From NCBI RefSeq assembly GCF_023898315.1, contig NC_064616.1, forward strand, positions 646,408,974 through 646,472,973: DNA of 64,000 bases. The letters run 5' to 3'. Each line of letters begins with the position of its first letter. Position 1 is the first letter of the stretch. Source of the DNA: Schistocerca nitens. Lineage: Eukaryota; Arthropoda; Insecta; Orthoptera; Acrididae. Below the pieces are notes generated by a model. The model did not search any database. It was given only the letters and a program-made list of their open reading frames with translations, and was not told the DNA's origin. Below are positions 23,855 to 36,379 of the stretch, one piece after another. The position numbers were made by a program, and so were the translations under genes.

Positions 23855-24809
23855 CTTGGTACTTGTCACTACAAATAGCACAATTACTGATAGATTACTC
23901 CAGCCACTTCTGAAACACTTGCTGTTAATCATCCATAAGGTTTATCAGTGAACTTTCTGGATGTTCAGAAGTTCCAATAATGAAAAATACTGCAGTGATA
24001 GACAAGACTTGATCTTTTGTTTGTGGCAAAAGACTGTAACAGACAGCACAACAATCATTAGCTAGCTCACAATAGACACTGAAACTGTGAAATGTTATTG
24101 CTAGCAGAGTACATGATTCTGTTATTGTCAGTAATGTGGGAATGCAAGTGTATATAAAAAATAAACTACAGTTTAACTAACATCTTGTCAACAATTAGAA
24201 CATTAGGCATTGAGTACTTGCCTTACACAATTCAGGAAAACCAGATAAAGCCTAAATCTGAATGGATTTTTATTTTATTATTTTTATGGGCTGAAATTTG
24301 AACTCTCATCTTCCTTAAGGAGATAAGCACCTCACTTTGTATGGAAGCTTTTGACTCTGTGAAAAAATACAAGACAAATAACTGAAACACAAAATATGGT
24401 ACAATCTGGTCTTGTTCAATCACTTAACATGTGAGTGCAAATTGTGAATGATCTCATGAGAAAGTAGTTTGTACAAAAAGTGGGATATTCAAACATTCAG
24501 TCATAGAAAATTAGCAAATCCATGCTATTTAGAGGCTGTAGTTATTGGAGATACACGTAGTTAATTATGTAAGTATAATGGAACCAAATTATTTGCACAA
24601 TGAGAATTAAACATAGCCTCACTAACAGTAACAAAAATAACATGTCTGTTGATATGTCTATAAACACTCATCAACAAACTGAGTTCTTCATAAGTTGAGA
24701 ACCTGTAATACATTCATGAAGTTAAATGTGTTTATTGCAGAAGCTGCACAGCATTGTTGATTTTACTCTATCTACAATGGCAGATATGGTATCTACAGCA
24801 TGTGAAATA
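23855..24809. other. No recognised feature
   Basis: AT-rich; no coding motif or repeat identified. Confidence 0.4.
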
Positions 24810-26163
24810 CTTCTGTTCTTCTTTAGAATTTTATGGTATCATTGGCAGTGCTGCAAAATGGTTCGAGTCTTACCTAATTAATAGGAAACAAATGGTATCA
24901 TTTTGAAATATCTGTGGAATCGGCAATCAGTCTTCATCTGATAGGAAATTAATAACATGTGGCATTCCTCAAGGTTCCATGTTGGGTTCATTGCTTTTTC
25001 TTGTATACATTAATAACCTCTTACCTGTTACATTGCCAGATGCTAAGTTTGGTTTGTTTGCAGATGATAAAACATTGCAATAATAAAGCAAGTCAAGTAG
25101 AGATTTAGAAATGGCTGCTAATTAAATTTTCACTGACAATAATAAATGGTTTAAAGCTAATTCACTGTCATTAAAGTTTGGAAAGACCCACTATATTCAG
25201 TTCAGAACAAGTAAGAGATTTCCTTTCAACATGTGTATAACATATGAAGATGTGCCAATAGAAGAGGTTGACAGTGTTAAATTTCTGGGATCACAACTCA
25301 ATAATAAATTCCATTGAGAAGGGCATACTGCAGAATTGCTGAAGTGCCTAAACAAGTCTGCATCTGCAATGTGAATGATGTCAGATACAGGAGATATAAA
25401 TATAGAAAAAACTTGCATACTTTACTTAATTTCACTCTATTATGTCATATGGGATCACATGTTCAGGTAACTCATTAAACCGAACAAAAGTTTTTAGGGT
25501 GCAAAAGCATGCAGTAAGACTCATTTGTGGTGTAAATTCAAGAACATCATGTTGAAACCTATTCAAGGAGCTGAGTATTCTAACAACTGCTTCTCTGTAT
25601 ATTTATTCCTTAATGAAATTTGTTGCAAATAATATGTCTTTCTTTTAACCAATAGCTTAAGACATAGTATCCATACTAGGAACAAGAACAATCTACATAA
25701 ATACCTAAAATCACTTACCTTGGTCCAAAAAGGGGCCCAATATTCAGGAACACACATTTTCAATAAATTGCCAGCAACCATTAAAAACTTTGTTTCAGAT
25801 AAAATGCAGTTTAAACAGAGTTTGCAAGACTTTTTTGTGGGCAGCTCCTTCTACTCCATAGATGAATATCTTAAAAGGGACTGTTAGACCAGCTTAAGTA
25901 AAAATGCCTGTTAGATTTCAGTTTTGACATCACTTGGTCATGACAGTCAAAATTAGGTATTTTGTGTATGATAAATTTATTATAAGTGCATAATTATGTT
26001 TCATTCTGACAGTGTATTAATTCTGTAAATATTAGCAGTTCCAGTTTACTGTAATGTATCTATGTTTATTATGTTATACTTCCTGCTATGTTCCACACCC
26101 ATGAGAATCATCTCATTTTTGAGTCTATGGAACAAGAACAGAATCTAATCTAATCTAATCTTT
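24810..26163 (+). mobile_element. CR1-like LINE copy B1 (5'-truncated)
   Basis: RT on the plus strand, across stops: L-I-N-R-K-Q-M-V, G-I-P-Q-G-S-M-L-G-S-L-L-F-L-V-Y-I-N-N-L, F-A-D-D-K-T, then K-F-L-G. The C-terminal ending S-F/Y-S-I-D-E-Y (near 25860) is followed by an untranslated tail and a TCTAA-type pentamer repeat at 26141-26163. Copies B2 and B3 end with related sequences, so these are one family. Confidence 0.85.
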
Positions 26164-26504
26164 AAATCTGTAAAATATGAAGATCTGAAACAGATTCCAG
26201 CTGCAGAAAGGTAAAACAAATGTAGAATGTGTAAATGCATTCAATAATATGTAGTGGTTCATTAACAGTCCCCAAAAATTTACCCACAAAGTCATACCAG
26301 TCTAATTCTACAATTCTGAGTTCCCAGAAAGGTTATTCACACACTTACAATAAAACTGTGAGCTTAATATCTTCCTCTGCTGTAAAATATGCAACCTGGG
26401 TACTGATTTATATTCCATAACTATGTAGGAAAAATTCACATGTTATTTTTCTGCACCTTCATAAAATTTGACTCATCAGATTGATTACAAAACTATGACT
26501 CACA

Positions 26505-26944
26505 CTGCCTGACAAACAAAGTAAAGCACCCAGCAAACAAGAAGGAAATTTCACATGTTATTGCAATGACTACAAAACTGAGTAAAATTTACAAAGAACT
26601 TGGCAGTATGAACCTACTTATCAGTATGAAATTGCACCCATCTTGCCTGGTTGCATGCACTCATGTGATTGGGAAGGACCTCAAAAGCTGTTCTATCCTC
26701 TCCTAACACAGACTGGCCCAAAACTGTAGCAACATGTCACCGATATCCTGGAACAGAGTTGACATCTGAGTAGGTTCCACACATCTTCTATCAGGGACAG
26801 ACATAGTGTGGAGTTTCCTGAAGGCAATGGGAGGACCTCAACATCATGCAAATAATTCATGGTTCACAGACACATGTGCCATTTGTAGACAGGTATTGTC
26901 TCATTGAAAATGGTACCACAATACTGTTGCAAGAGAGGTCCAGG
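26505..26944 (-). mobile_element. Tc1-like element X, piece 1 of 3
   Basis: Starts with the TIR-like CACTGCCTGACAAACAAAG. The sequence continues without a break in sense into 28383 and then 42496 once the insertions are removed. Transposase orientation appears to be minus. Two insertions and many changes make it a relic. Confidence 0.7.
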
Positions 26945-28382
26945 ATGTATACCAAATAGCTTAATTTCAGAGTATGCCAATGCAATAGCTCCATACTTAA
27001 CAATCGTATACAGCCACTCAGTCAACAGAAGATCTGTACCCAAAGACTAGAAAGTTGCACAGATCACACCAACATTCAAGAAAGGCAATAACAGTAATCC
27101 ACTAGATTACAGGGCCACATTATTAGCATCAATATGCAGCAGGATTTTGGAACATATATTGTGTTGGTACATTATGAATTACCGTAAAGAGAATGGTCTA
27201 TTGACACATAGCCAACATGGATTTAGAAAACATTGTTCTTGTGAAAACAAGTAACTCTTTATTCATGCAAAGAATTGAGTGCTCATAACATATGATTTCA
27301 AATTAATTCCATATTTCCAGATTTCCAGAAGACTTTTGACAGTGTATCTCACAAGCAGCTTGTAATCAAATTGCATGCTTAAGGAATATCATCTCAGTTA
27401 TGCAACTGGATTTGTGATTTCCTGTCAGACAGGTCACAGTTTGTAGTACCTGATGGAAAGTCATTGAGGAAAACAGAAGTCACTTCTGGCATTTCCCAAG
27501 GTAGTGTGATAGGCTCTCTGTTGTTCTTTATCTACATAAACAATTAAAAAGACAATGTGAGCAGCTGTCTTAGGCTGTTTGCAGATGATGCTACCGTTTA
27601 TTGTCTAATGAAGAAGAGGAAAACCAATTGCAAACTGATTTAGGTAAGATATCTGTATTGCAAAAATTGACAATTGATCCTAAATAATGAAAAGTGTGAG
27701 GTCATCTACATGAGTGCTAAAAGGAATTTGTTAAACTTTAGTTGCATGGTAAGTCAATCAAATCTAAAGAGTGTAAATTCAATTAAATACCTAGGGATTG
27801 CAATTACGAACAATGTAAAATGGAAAGAACACATAGAAAATGTTGTGGGGAAGACAAACCAAATACTGTGATTTATTGGTAGAACAGTTAGAAGATGCGA
27901 CAGATGGACTAAAGAGATTGTTTACACTATGCTTGTCTGTCCTCTTTTGGAGTACTCCTGCATGGTGAGAGATCCTTACCAGATAGGTTTAAAGGAGTAC
28001 ATCAAGAAAGTTCAAAGAAGGGCAGCATGTTTTCTATTATTGAGGAATAGGGGAGAGAGTGTCATGGACATGAAACAGGATTTGAGGTGGACATCAGTAA
28101 AACAAAGGCGTCTCACATTGCTGCCGGATCTTCTCACAAAATTTCTATCACCAACCTTCTGCTACAAAAGTGAAAATATTTTGTTGATATCAACCTACAT
28201 AAGGTGAAAAAATCATAACAATAAAATAAGGGAAATCAGAGCTCACACAGAAAGATATAGGTGTTTGCTTTTTCTGCGTGCTGTTCGAGAGTGGAATAAC
28301 AGAGAATTATTGTGAAGGTGGATCAATGCCTCTGCCAGGTGTTTAAGTGTGATTTGCAGAGTAACCATGTAGATGTAGATAA
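26945..28382 (+). mobile_element. CR1-like LINE copy A2 (5'-truncated)
   Basis: RT begins near 27010 (P-T-F-K-K-G-N, then G-L-L-T-H-S-Q-H-G-F-R). It continues with F-Q-K-T-F-D-S-V-S-H-K, G-I-S-Q-G-S-V-I-G-S-L-L-F, F-A-D-D-A-T-V-Y (about 27578), then the A1-like C-terminus (27929-28100). The 3' end at 28382 is ATGTAGATGTAGAT, the complement-equivalent of the A1 end. Stops throughout. It is inserted in Tc1-like element X. Confidence 0.9.
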
Positions 28383-28723
28383 CACAGGGGGATGCAGACT
28401 GTCCATGATGTACTATTGGGATATCACTGTTCCTTCAATAACAACCAGCCAAGATCCAAGCAGATGGATCCCCACACCATGATGCCATGAATAACACCAC
28501 TGTGCCTCTCCAAATACTGGAAGAACGAGACCATTGCTCAGGCTGTTGTCGTACTCACTGATGATGGTCACCCAGGGAAGTGCTTAACCAAAATTCATCA
28601 CTTAACACAATGTGATGCCATTCATCATCAGTTTTCCAAACAGAGTTGCTTGTGTCATGATGTTAACAGCAAGCCTATATATGGGACAGTAATACCCAAG
28701 TCCACCTGCTGCTAATCTCCAAC
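28383..28723 (-). mobile_element. Tc1-like element X, piece 2 of 3
   Basis: Continues the element from 26944 (the CACCATGATGCC block and the H-H-like region typical of Tc1 transposase coding read in reverse). It ends in TCTCCAAC (28716-28723), the left target duplication of the hAT-like block. Confidence 0.7.
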
Positions 28724-30413
28724 CAGAGGTGGGCAATATTCGAAGAAATTTATATGTAGATAATTATTCAAATGAGTAGATCATTCAAATAAATTTATTC
28801 ATGAAAAAATTATTCACAGGTAAAAGGATAATTCCTCTCTGCAAATGAAAATTCAAATAATTATTCATTATTCATAACTAAATAATGAATAATGTCAAAT
28901 GCTACAATAATTACAGTACTGGCTTGAGAAAATTAACTGTAGTGTACTCTGTATTAACGAACACTGGTTAAATTGGTCACATACAGAATTGTGCATCACA
29001 TTTGGATACTAACTGATCACAAGTCATTGCAGAACAAAAACTGCACATGGTGGGGCATCAGTCTATGCAAGAAAGAGCCTACATGTACAGTACTCAGTTA
29101 CATACTTCGTAGTTTGTGTCCTGAAGGTATTTCTGGAGCAGCGCAGAGGTGCTACATACACAAAAATTGTAATTGTGTCGCTCTATCATACACCAGTAAC
29201 TGAAGAAAAAACATTCATAGATAAACTCAGTATGTGGGTACTATTAATTTCAAAATACAGACATCACAAACTATCCATGGATGATGACATTAACATAGAT
29301 AAAGGGGAAAAAAGGAAGAATGTAACGCATGTAATAAATATTATACAATCACTTAATCTCTACTGCATCAACAAACAACCCACAAGGTTAGGAGCATGCT
29401 TATATAAGATAATGACCAATTAGTATGGAGATTATATAGAATATAGTGTGGTTAACATAGGACTATCTCATCATGAAGGACTATGTCTTTGAATATACCA
29501 AAATTTTTTTAAAGTGCAGAATACTAAATAAAAATGCATTGAAAATATGATGAGGGAATTAAAATCAGTGGACTGGTTCTGTAAATTGACACCTGAGAGA
29601 ACTGCTGATGAAAGCACAACTTTGTTTTTAGACACTGTTCAAAGTAAATTAAATAGCAACTGTCTAAACATTTATTAAAAAAAAAAAAAAAAAGAAAAGA
29701 AAAAGAAAAAAAGAAAAGAATATTAATGGCACTAAAAACCACAAAATACTAAAATATGGTATACTCTGAAACTGAATAAAATAAGAATATTGGTTCCTAT
29801 AGCTAAAGATAGAGTGCTTAAAAGTGGTGAAGTTAAGAAAATATATGCAAAACTCCGTCAAATCTACAAAACTGAAATTAAAGCACCCAAGTATGAAGCA
29901 AATGATACCCACATTTTGAAATCTGAAAATATTTGTGAAGCAGCATGGAATGTAATTAAAAGTTAAATAAATCAATGTTAAAAAGACACTACCATTCCCA
30001 TAGATTCTAATGTATTAAATAAATACTTTGTAAATTGTACAGGCTGTAATCATTTAAGCTGCAACAACACAGTTGCTGAGACACTTCCACTCAAAGAAAA
30101 AAATATAGCTACCTTCTCATGGTCTAAAATTACTCTCCACAATATTATCAAAGCAATTACCAAGCTTGGAAATTCTAGAACAGAAGACTATTATGGAATG
30201 AGCAATTTTGTCACAAAGAGCACATGAAATGAAATTAAAATGCCACTGCTTTATCTAGCCAATAGAATTGTGGCAAATGGTACTTTCCCTGAAGCTCTTA
30301 AAATCACTGTTACCCTCTCAGTGTTTAAGCAAGGAGATAGATGACTCCCTAGTAATTAGAGATGAATCTCAGTTGTTTAAAAAATAACAGAAAGCTGTAT
30401 ACATAAACAAATA

Positions 30414-31773
30414 CACTCCTGGAAATTGAAATAAGAACACCGTGAATTCATTGTCCCAGGAAGGGGAAACTTTATTGACACATTCCTGGGGTCAGATACA
30501 TCACATGATCACACTGACAGAACCACAGGCACATAGACACAGGCAACAGAGCATGCACAATGTCGGCACTAGTACAGTGTATATCCACCTTTCGCAGCAA
30601 TGCAGGCTGCTATTCTCCCATGGAGACGATCGTAGAGATGCTGGATGTAGTCCTGTGGAACGGCTTGCCATGCCATTTCCACCTGGCGCCTCAGTTGGAC
30701 CAGCGTTCGTGCTGGACGTGCAGACCGCGTGAGACGACGCTTCATCCAGTCCCAAACATGCTCAATGGGGGACAGATCCGGAGATCTTGCTGGCCAGGGT
30801 AGTTGACTTACACCTTCTAGAGCACGTTGGGTGGCACAGGATACATGCGGACGTGCATTGTCCTGTTGGAACAGCAAGTTCCCTTGCCGGTCTAGGAATG
30901 GTAGAACGATGGGTTCGATGACGGTATGGATGTACCGTGCACTATTCAGTGTCCCCTCGACGATCACCAGTGGTGTACGGCCAGTGTAGGAGATCGCTCC
31001 CCACACCATGATGCCGGGTGTTGGCCCTGTGTGCCTCGGTCGTATGCAGTCCTGATTGTGGCGCTCACCTGCACAGCGCCAAACACGCATACCACCATCA
31101 TTGGTACCAAGGCAGAAGCGACTCTCATCGCTGCACGATGTTGGGGCGTGAGCGGAAGACGGCCTAACGGTGTGCGGGACCGTAGCCCAGCTTCATGGAG
31201 ACGGTTGCGAATGGTCCTCGCCGATACCCCAGGAGCAACAGTGTCCCTAATTTGCTGGGAAGTGACGGTGCGGTCCCCTACGGCACTGCGTAGGATCCTA
31301 CGGTCTTGGCGTGCATCCGTGCGTCGCTGCGGTCCGGTCCCAGGTCGACGGGCACGTGCACCTTCCGCCGACCACTGGCGACAACATCGATGTACTGTGG
31401 AGACCTCACGTCCCACGTGTTGAGCAATTCGGCGGTACGTCCACCCGGCCTCCCGCATGCCCACTATACGCCCTCGCTCAAAGTCCATCAACTGCACATA
31501 CGGTTCACGTCCACGCTGTCGTGGCATGCTACCAGTGTTAAAGACTGCGATGGAGCTCCATATGCCACGGCAAACTGGCTGACACTGGCGGCGGCGGTGC
31601 ACAAATGCTGCGCAGCTAGCGCCATTCGACGGCCAACACCGCGGTTCCTGGTGTGTCCGCTGTGCCGTGCGTGTGATCATTGCTTGTACAGCCCTCTCGC
31701 AGTGTCCGGAGCAAGTATGGTGGGTCTGACACACCGGTGTCAATGTGTTCTTTTTTCCATTTCCAGGAGTGTG
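30414..31773 (-). mobile_element. Tc1-like transposon (1.36 kb) inside LINE C
   Basis: TIRs begin C-A-C-(AC)-TCCTGGAAAT on both sides and are flanked by TA (30412-30413 and 31774-31775). It carries a nearly intact minus-strand transposase. GC content is visibly higher than that of its surroundings, which suggests a younger arrival. Confidence 0.94.
30569..31527 (-). pseudogene. Tc1-like transposase, one break
   Basis: The ATG at 31527 (inside a longer frame opening at 31743) starts the transposase. Paired helix-turn-helix regions follow (R-R-I-A-Q-H-V-G-R then T-I-R-N-R-L-H-E-A-G-L-R). The frame runs to about 31140 and is then replaced by the 30569-31090 frame. Catalytic residues are S-D-E-S (about 31120), Q-Q-D-N-A-R-P-H and S-P-I-E-H-V-W-D. 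At the switch, the stretch normally lying between T-P-Q-H-R and the first catalytic Asp is missing, so the break looks like a short internal deletion not divisible by three. The rest reads cleanly to the stop. Confidence 0.9.
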
Positions 31774-32950
31774 TATATCTACTTTGGAAATAACATGTTA
31801 TTGAAAGCAAACCACTTTGGCTTTAGATCAAATCCATCAACAGTAAAAGCAGTAGGAAATCTGCTAGATATTATATATGAGAGTGTTGAAAAGAGACATG
31901 CTACACATGTTACACTTATAGAATTGAGCAAAGTCTTCAATTTGGTGTCACACAAGACTATATAAATGAAATTAACTCACAATGGCATTAGAGATAAATC
32001 ATTAAGTATATTCAGAACCTATCTAGCTGACAGGCTACAGTTAGTATATGCAAATAACCAGGCATCATAGTTGTTGAAAATAAAACATGGAAAACCACAG
32101 GGATCGATACTTGGATCTATTCTCTCCATTGTGTATATAAATGATTTCTTGAGTCACATATCATGTGAGAATGTGCTGTATGTTGACGATATCACTCTGG
32201 TAACAGGTGAAAACTTGCAAAGTATTCAAAATTAAAACAGAGCAATTATTGAGATCACTGGTGTCTAGCCAACTAGTTGTCGGTTAACAAAACAAAACCA
32301 GAAGAACTTTGTTTCAGTTGCAGAGCAATAAAGTCTGAGAATAAGAATATGAACTTACTTGACATGTGATTGATAAAAGACTATCATGTGAGGGACACAT
32401 GAATTACTTGAGCAGCAAATTGGCAAGAGTTCTATTTTTGTTGTATAAATTAAGACAAAATGACAGTAAGAACCTGCTACTTTACTCTTACTATGCCTTC
32501 TTCCACTCACATCTGCAATATAGGATACTGTTGTGGGGAAATGCACCAGCCTCAGCTCACTTTTTCAATGACAGAAGAAACCCATCAGATGTATTCTCAG
32601 TCTGCCTACAAGAGAGACTTGTAGAAGTCAGTTCAGAACACTTAACATAATGACAGCCCCAGCCTTTACACCTACAGTTGTCTAATTTATGCTAAGGAAA
32701 ATTAAACAAGCTTAGGCTAAGAAATAATATTCATTTGCACAATACAAGAAGTAGCCACATGATAGATTTACTGTACTTGAGATTTTCTCACACACAAAAT
32801 AGCCATAAACACAAGAGCTTCAAATTCTTCAACAAATTGCCAAAAGCAGGTAACTTGACTCCCTTACACAAATACTAGAAAGTTTTAGAAACTTCATTAA
32901 AACAGAGAGAATTTTACACAGTTGATGAATTCATGGAGAGTATTTGCATG

Positions 32951-33170
32951 AACTGTGCTTTGGGTGTACACATGTGCGTGCACATTTCCACATCGAATCA
33001 AAAAGGGTAACTTTGAACTCTTCAATGGGAACCCCGATTTTTTATTGCAGATTATGATTCTACAGCAAAATCTAAATATATTTTGTCTAAAGCATTTTCT
33101 TCATTTCGCCACAGATGGTGCTGTAATCAGAGGGATAGAGATGAGTACACAATCATAATTTACGACATGC
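32951..33170. other. Unclassified sequence between two LINEs
   Basis: No coding motif. It looks like part of a repeat but I cannot name it. Confidence 0.35.
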
Positions 33171-36145
33171 TATTCCATGATCCCCGGAGACTGGTTCGCT
33201 GCACCTCTCCGTGCTACTCTATCCTGTGCAAGGTTCTTCATCTCCAAGTACCTACTGCAACCTACATCCTTCTGAATCTGCTTAGTGTATTCATTTCCTG
33301 GTCTCCCTCTATGTTTTTTACCCTCCACACTTCCCTCCAGTACTAAATTGGTGATCCCTTGATGCCTCAGAATGTGTCCCAACAACCGATCCCCTCTTCT
33401 AGCCAAGTTGTGCCACAAATTCCTCTTCTCCCCAATTCTATTCAGTACCTCCTCATCAATCTAATCTTCAGCACACTTCTGTAGCACCACATTTCGAAAG
33501 CTTCTATTCTCTTCTTGTCTAAAGTATGTATCGTCCCTGTTTCACTTCCATACATGGCAACACTCCATACAAATACTTTCAGAAACGACTTCCTGACACT
33601 TAAATCTATACTCAATGTTAACAAATTTCTCTTCTTCAGAAACGCTTTCCTTTCCATTGCCAGTCTACATTTTATATCCTCTCTACTTCGAACATCATCA
33701 GTTATTTTGCTCCCCAAATAGCAAAACTCATTTACTATTTTAAGTGTCTCATTTCCTAATCTAATTCCCTCAGCATCACCTGATTTAATTCTACTACATT
33801 CAATTATCATTTGTTTTGTTTTTGTTGATGTTCATCTTATATCCTCCTTTCAAGGCACTGTCCAATCCGTTCAACTGCTCTTCCAAGTCCTTTGCTGTCT
33901 CTGACAGAATTACAATGTCATCGGCGAACCTCAAAGTTTTTACTTCTTCTCCATGAATTTTAATACCTACTCCGAATTTTTCTTTTGTTTCCTGTACTGC
34001 TTGCTCAATATACAGATTGAATAACATCGGGGAGAGGCTACAACCCTGTCTCACTCCTTTCCCAACCACTGCTTCTCTTTCATGCCCCTCAACTCTTATA
34101 ACTGCCATCTGGTTTCTGTACAAATTGTAATAGCTTTTTGCTCCGTGTATTTGACCCCTGCCACCTTCAGAATTTGAAAGAGAGTATTCCAGTCAATATT
34201 GTCAAAAGCTTTCTCTAAGTCTAGAAATGCTAGAAACATAGGTTTGCCTTTCCTTAATCTATTGTTTAAGATAAGTCATAGGGTCAGTATTATCTCACAT
34301 GTTCCAACATTTCTGCGGAATCCCAACTGATCTTCCCTGCGGTCAGCTTCTACCAGTTTTTCCATCTGTCTGTAAAGAATTCATGTTAGTATTTTGCAGC
34401 AGTGAGTTATTAAACTGATAGTTCAGTAATTTTCACATCTGTCAACACATGCTTTTGTAGGGATTGAAATTGCTATATTCTTCTTGATTTCTGAGGATAT
34501 TTTGCCCGTCTCATACATCTTGATTCAGATGGTACACTTTTGTCAGGGCTGGCTCTCCCAAGGCTATCAGTAGTTCTAATGGAATGTTGTCTACTCCCAG
34601 GGCCTTGTTTCAACCTAGGTCTTTCAGTGCTCTGTCAAACTCTTCATGCAGTATCATATCTCCCATTTCATCTTCATCTACATCCCCTTCCATTTCCATA
34701 ATATTGTCCTCATGTACATCGCCCTTGTATAGACCCTCAATATACTCCTTCCAGCTTTCCCTTCTTTGCTTGGAACTGGTTTTCCATCTGAGGTCTTGAT
34801 ATTCATACAAGTAGTTCTCTTTTCTCCAAAGGTCTCTTTAATTTTCCTGTAGGCAGTATCTATCTTACCCCCAGTGATATATACCTTTATGTACTTACAT
34901 TTGTCCTCTAGCCATCCCTGCTTAGTTATTTTGCACTTCCTGTTGACCTCATTTTAGAGACGGTTGTATTCCTTTTTTCCTGCTTCATTTACTGCATTTT
35001 AATATTTTCTCCTTTCATCAATCACATTCAATATCTTTTCTGTTACCCAAGGATTTCTACTAGCTCTCATCTTTTCACCTACTTGATCCTCTGCTGCCTT
35101 TGCTATTTCATCTCTCAAAGCTACCCATTCTTCTTCTACTGTATTTCTTTCCCCCGTTCTTGTCAATCATTCCCTAATGCTCTCCCTGAAGCTCTCTACA
35201 ACCTCTAGTACTTTCAGTTTATCCAGGTCCCATCTCCTTAAACTCCCACCCTTTTTGCAGTTTCTTCAGTTTTAATCTACAGTTCATAACCAACAGATTG
35301 CGGTCAGAGTGCACATTTGCCCCTTGAAATGTCTTACAGTTTAAAATCTCTATCTTACCATTATATAATCTATCTGAAACCTTCCAGTGTCTCCAGGCCT
35401 CTTCCATGTATATGACCTTCTTTCATGATTTTTTAAACCAAGTGTTAGCTATGAATATAGCAAAATTCTACCAGGCGGCTTACTTTTTCATTTCTTACCC
35501 CCATTCCATATTCACCTACTATGTTTCCTTCTCTTCCTTTTCCTACTACCAAATTCCAGTCACCTATGACTATTGAATTTTCATCTCCCTTCACTATCTC
35601 TTTGTCATCTGCGGAGCTAGTTGGCATATAAACTTGTACTTCTGTGGTAGGTGTGGGCTTCGTGTCTATCTTGGCCACAATAATGCGTTCACTACGCTTG
35701 TTTGTAGTAGCTTACAGACACTCCTATTTTTGTTATTACCCCTATTTGATTTTGTATTTATAACCCTGTATTCACCTGACCAAATGTCTTGTTCCTCCTG
35801 CCACCGAACTTCACTAATTCCCATTATATCTAACTTTAACCTATCCATTTCCCTTTTTAAATTTTCTAACCTACCTGCCCAATTAACTGGTCTGACATTC
35901 CATGCTCCGATCTGTAGAACGCCAGTTCTCTTTCTCTTGATAATGACGTCCTCCTGAGTAGTCCCTGCCCGGAGAGCCGAATGGGGGACTATTTTACCTC
36001 CAGAATATTTTACCCAAGAGGATGCCATCATCATTTAACCATACAATAAAGCTGCATACCCTCGGGAAAAATTAAGGCTGTAATTTCCCCTTGCTTTCAG
36101 CCGTTCACAGACCAGCACAGCAAGGCCATTTTGGTTGATGTTAAA

Positions 36146-36180
36146 GGTTAGGTTAGGTTAGGTTAGGTTAGGTTAGGTTG
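36146..36180. repeat. Interstitial (TTAGG)n-type repeat
   Basis: Six GGTTA units (36146-36175) followed by GGTTG. TTAGG is the ancestral arthropod telomere repeat. It lies within the 5' UTR of the RTE-like LINE. Confidence 0.9.
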
Positions 36181-36194
36181 GCCAGGTCAGTCAA

Positions 36195-36222
36195 AATGTG
36201 TGTGAAATCTTATGGGACTTAA
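36195..36222 (-). repeat. 28-bp SINE 3'-end scrap with 14-bp TSD
   Basis: Flanked by perfect GCCAGGTCAGTCAA copies at 36181-36194 and 36223-36236. The insert resembles the 3' end of a common insect SINE (recalled, not searched). Confidence 0.65.
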
Positions 36223-36379
36223 GCCAGGTCAGTCAATCATCCAGACTGTTGCCCCTGCAACTACTGAAAAGGCTGCTGCCCCTCTTCAAGGACTGCATTT
36301 TTGTCTGGCTCTCAACAGATAACCCTCCATGGTGGTTGCACCTACAGTACAGCTATCTTTACCGCTGAGGCTCGCAAGC

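Larger units (their letters stand above)
28925..32950 (+). mobile_element. CR1-like LINE copy C, split by a Tc1-like element
   Basis: Endonuclease remains at about 28930-29420 (N-x-H-W, then A-H-G-G-A-S-V-Y-A-R, then V-S-L-Y-H-T-P). An A-rich patch lies at 29677-29720, and pre-RT and RT start at 29760-30410. RT continues after the insertion at 31776: F-R-S-N-P-S-T-V-K-A, then L-S-K-V-F-N-L-V-S-H, a V-D-D box near 32180 and the C-terminal region at 32380-32640. Many stops. The Tc1-like element at 30414-31773 interrupts RT cleanly. Confidence 0.8.
33175..36300 (-). mobile_element. RTE-like LINE, nearly full length
   Basis: Minus strand, in order: endonuclease start at 35666-36034 (G-A-W-N-V-R, then G-I-S-E-V-R-W), endonuclease middle at 35445-35678 (V-I-G-D-W-N), and linker at 34610-35407. 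RT lies at 33800-34123 (G-V-R-Q-G-C-S-L-S-P-M-L-F-N, then R-F-A-D-D-I-V-I-L, an intact catalytic box). The post-RT region is at 33170-33810 (F-C-Y-L-G-S-K-I-T-D-D, then R-R-G-D-R-L-L-G-H-I-L-R-H-Q-G-I). The 5' UTR runs to about 36300 and holds GGTTA repeats and a SINE scrap. Frameshifts split it into six or more frames. Confidence 0.92.

Noticed and set aside
29524-29975. Phe-rich membrane-protein-like minus frames
   Set aside because: They are the antisense of an A-rich patch and LINE sequence; the hydrophobicity is a composition effect.
30442-31965. Plus-strand frames of 96-219 codons
   Set aside because: They are the antisense of the GC-rich Tc1-like transposase on the minus strand.
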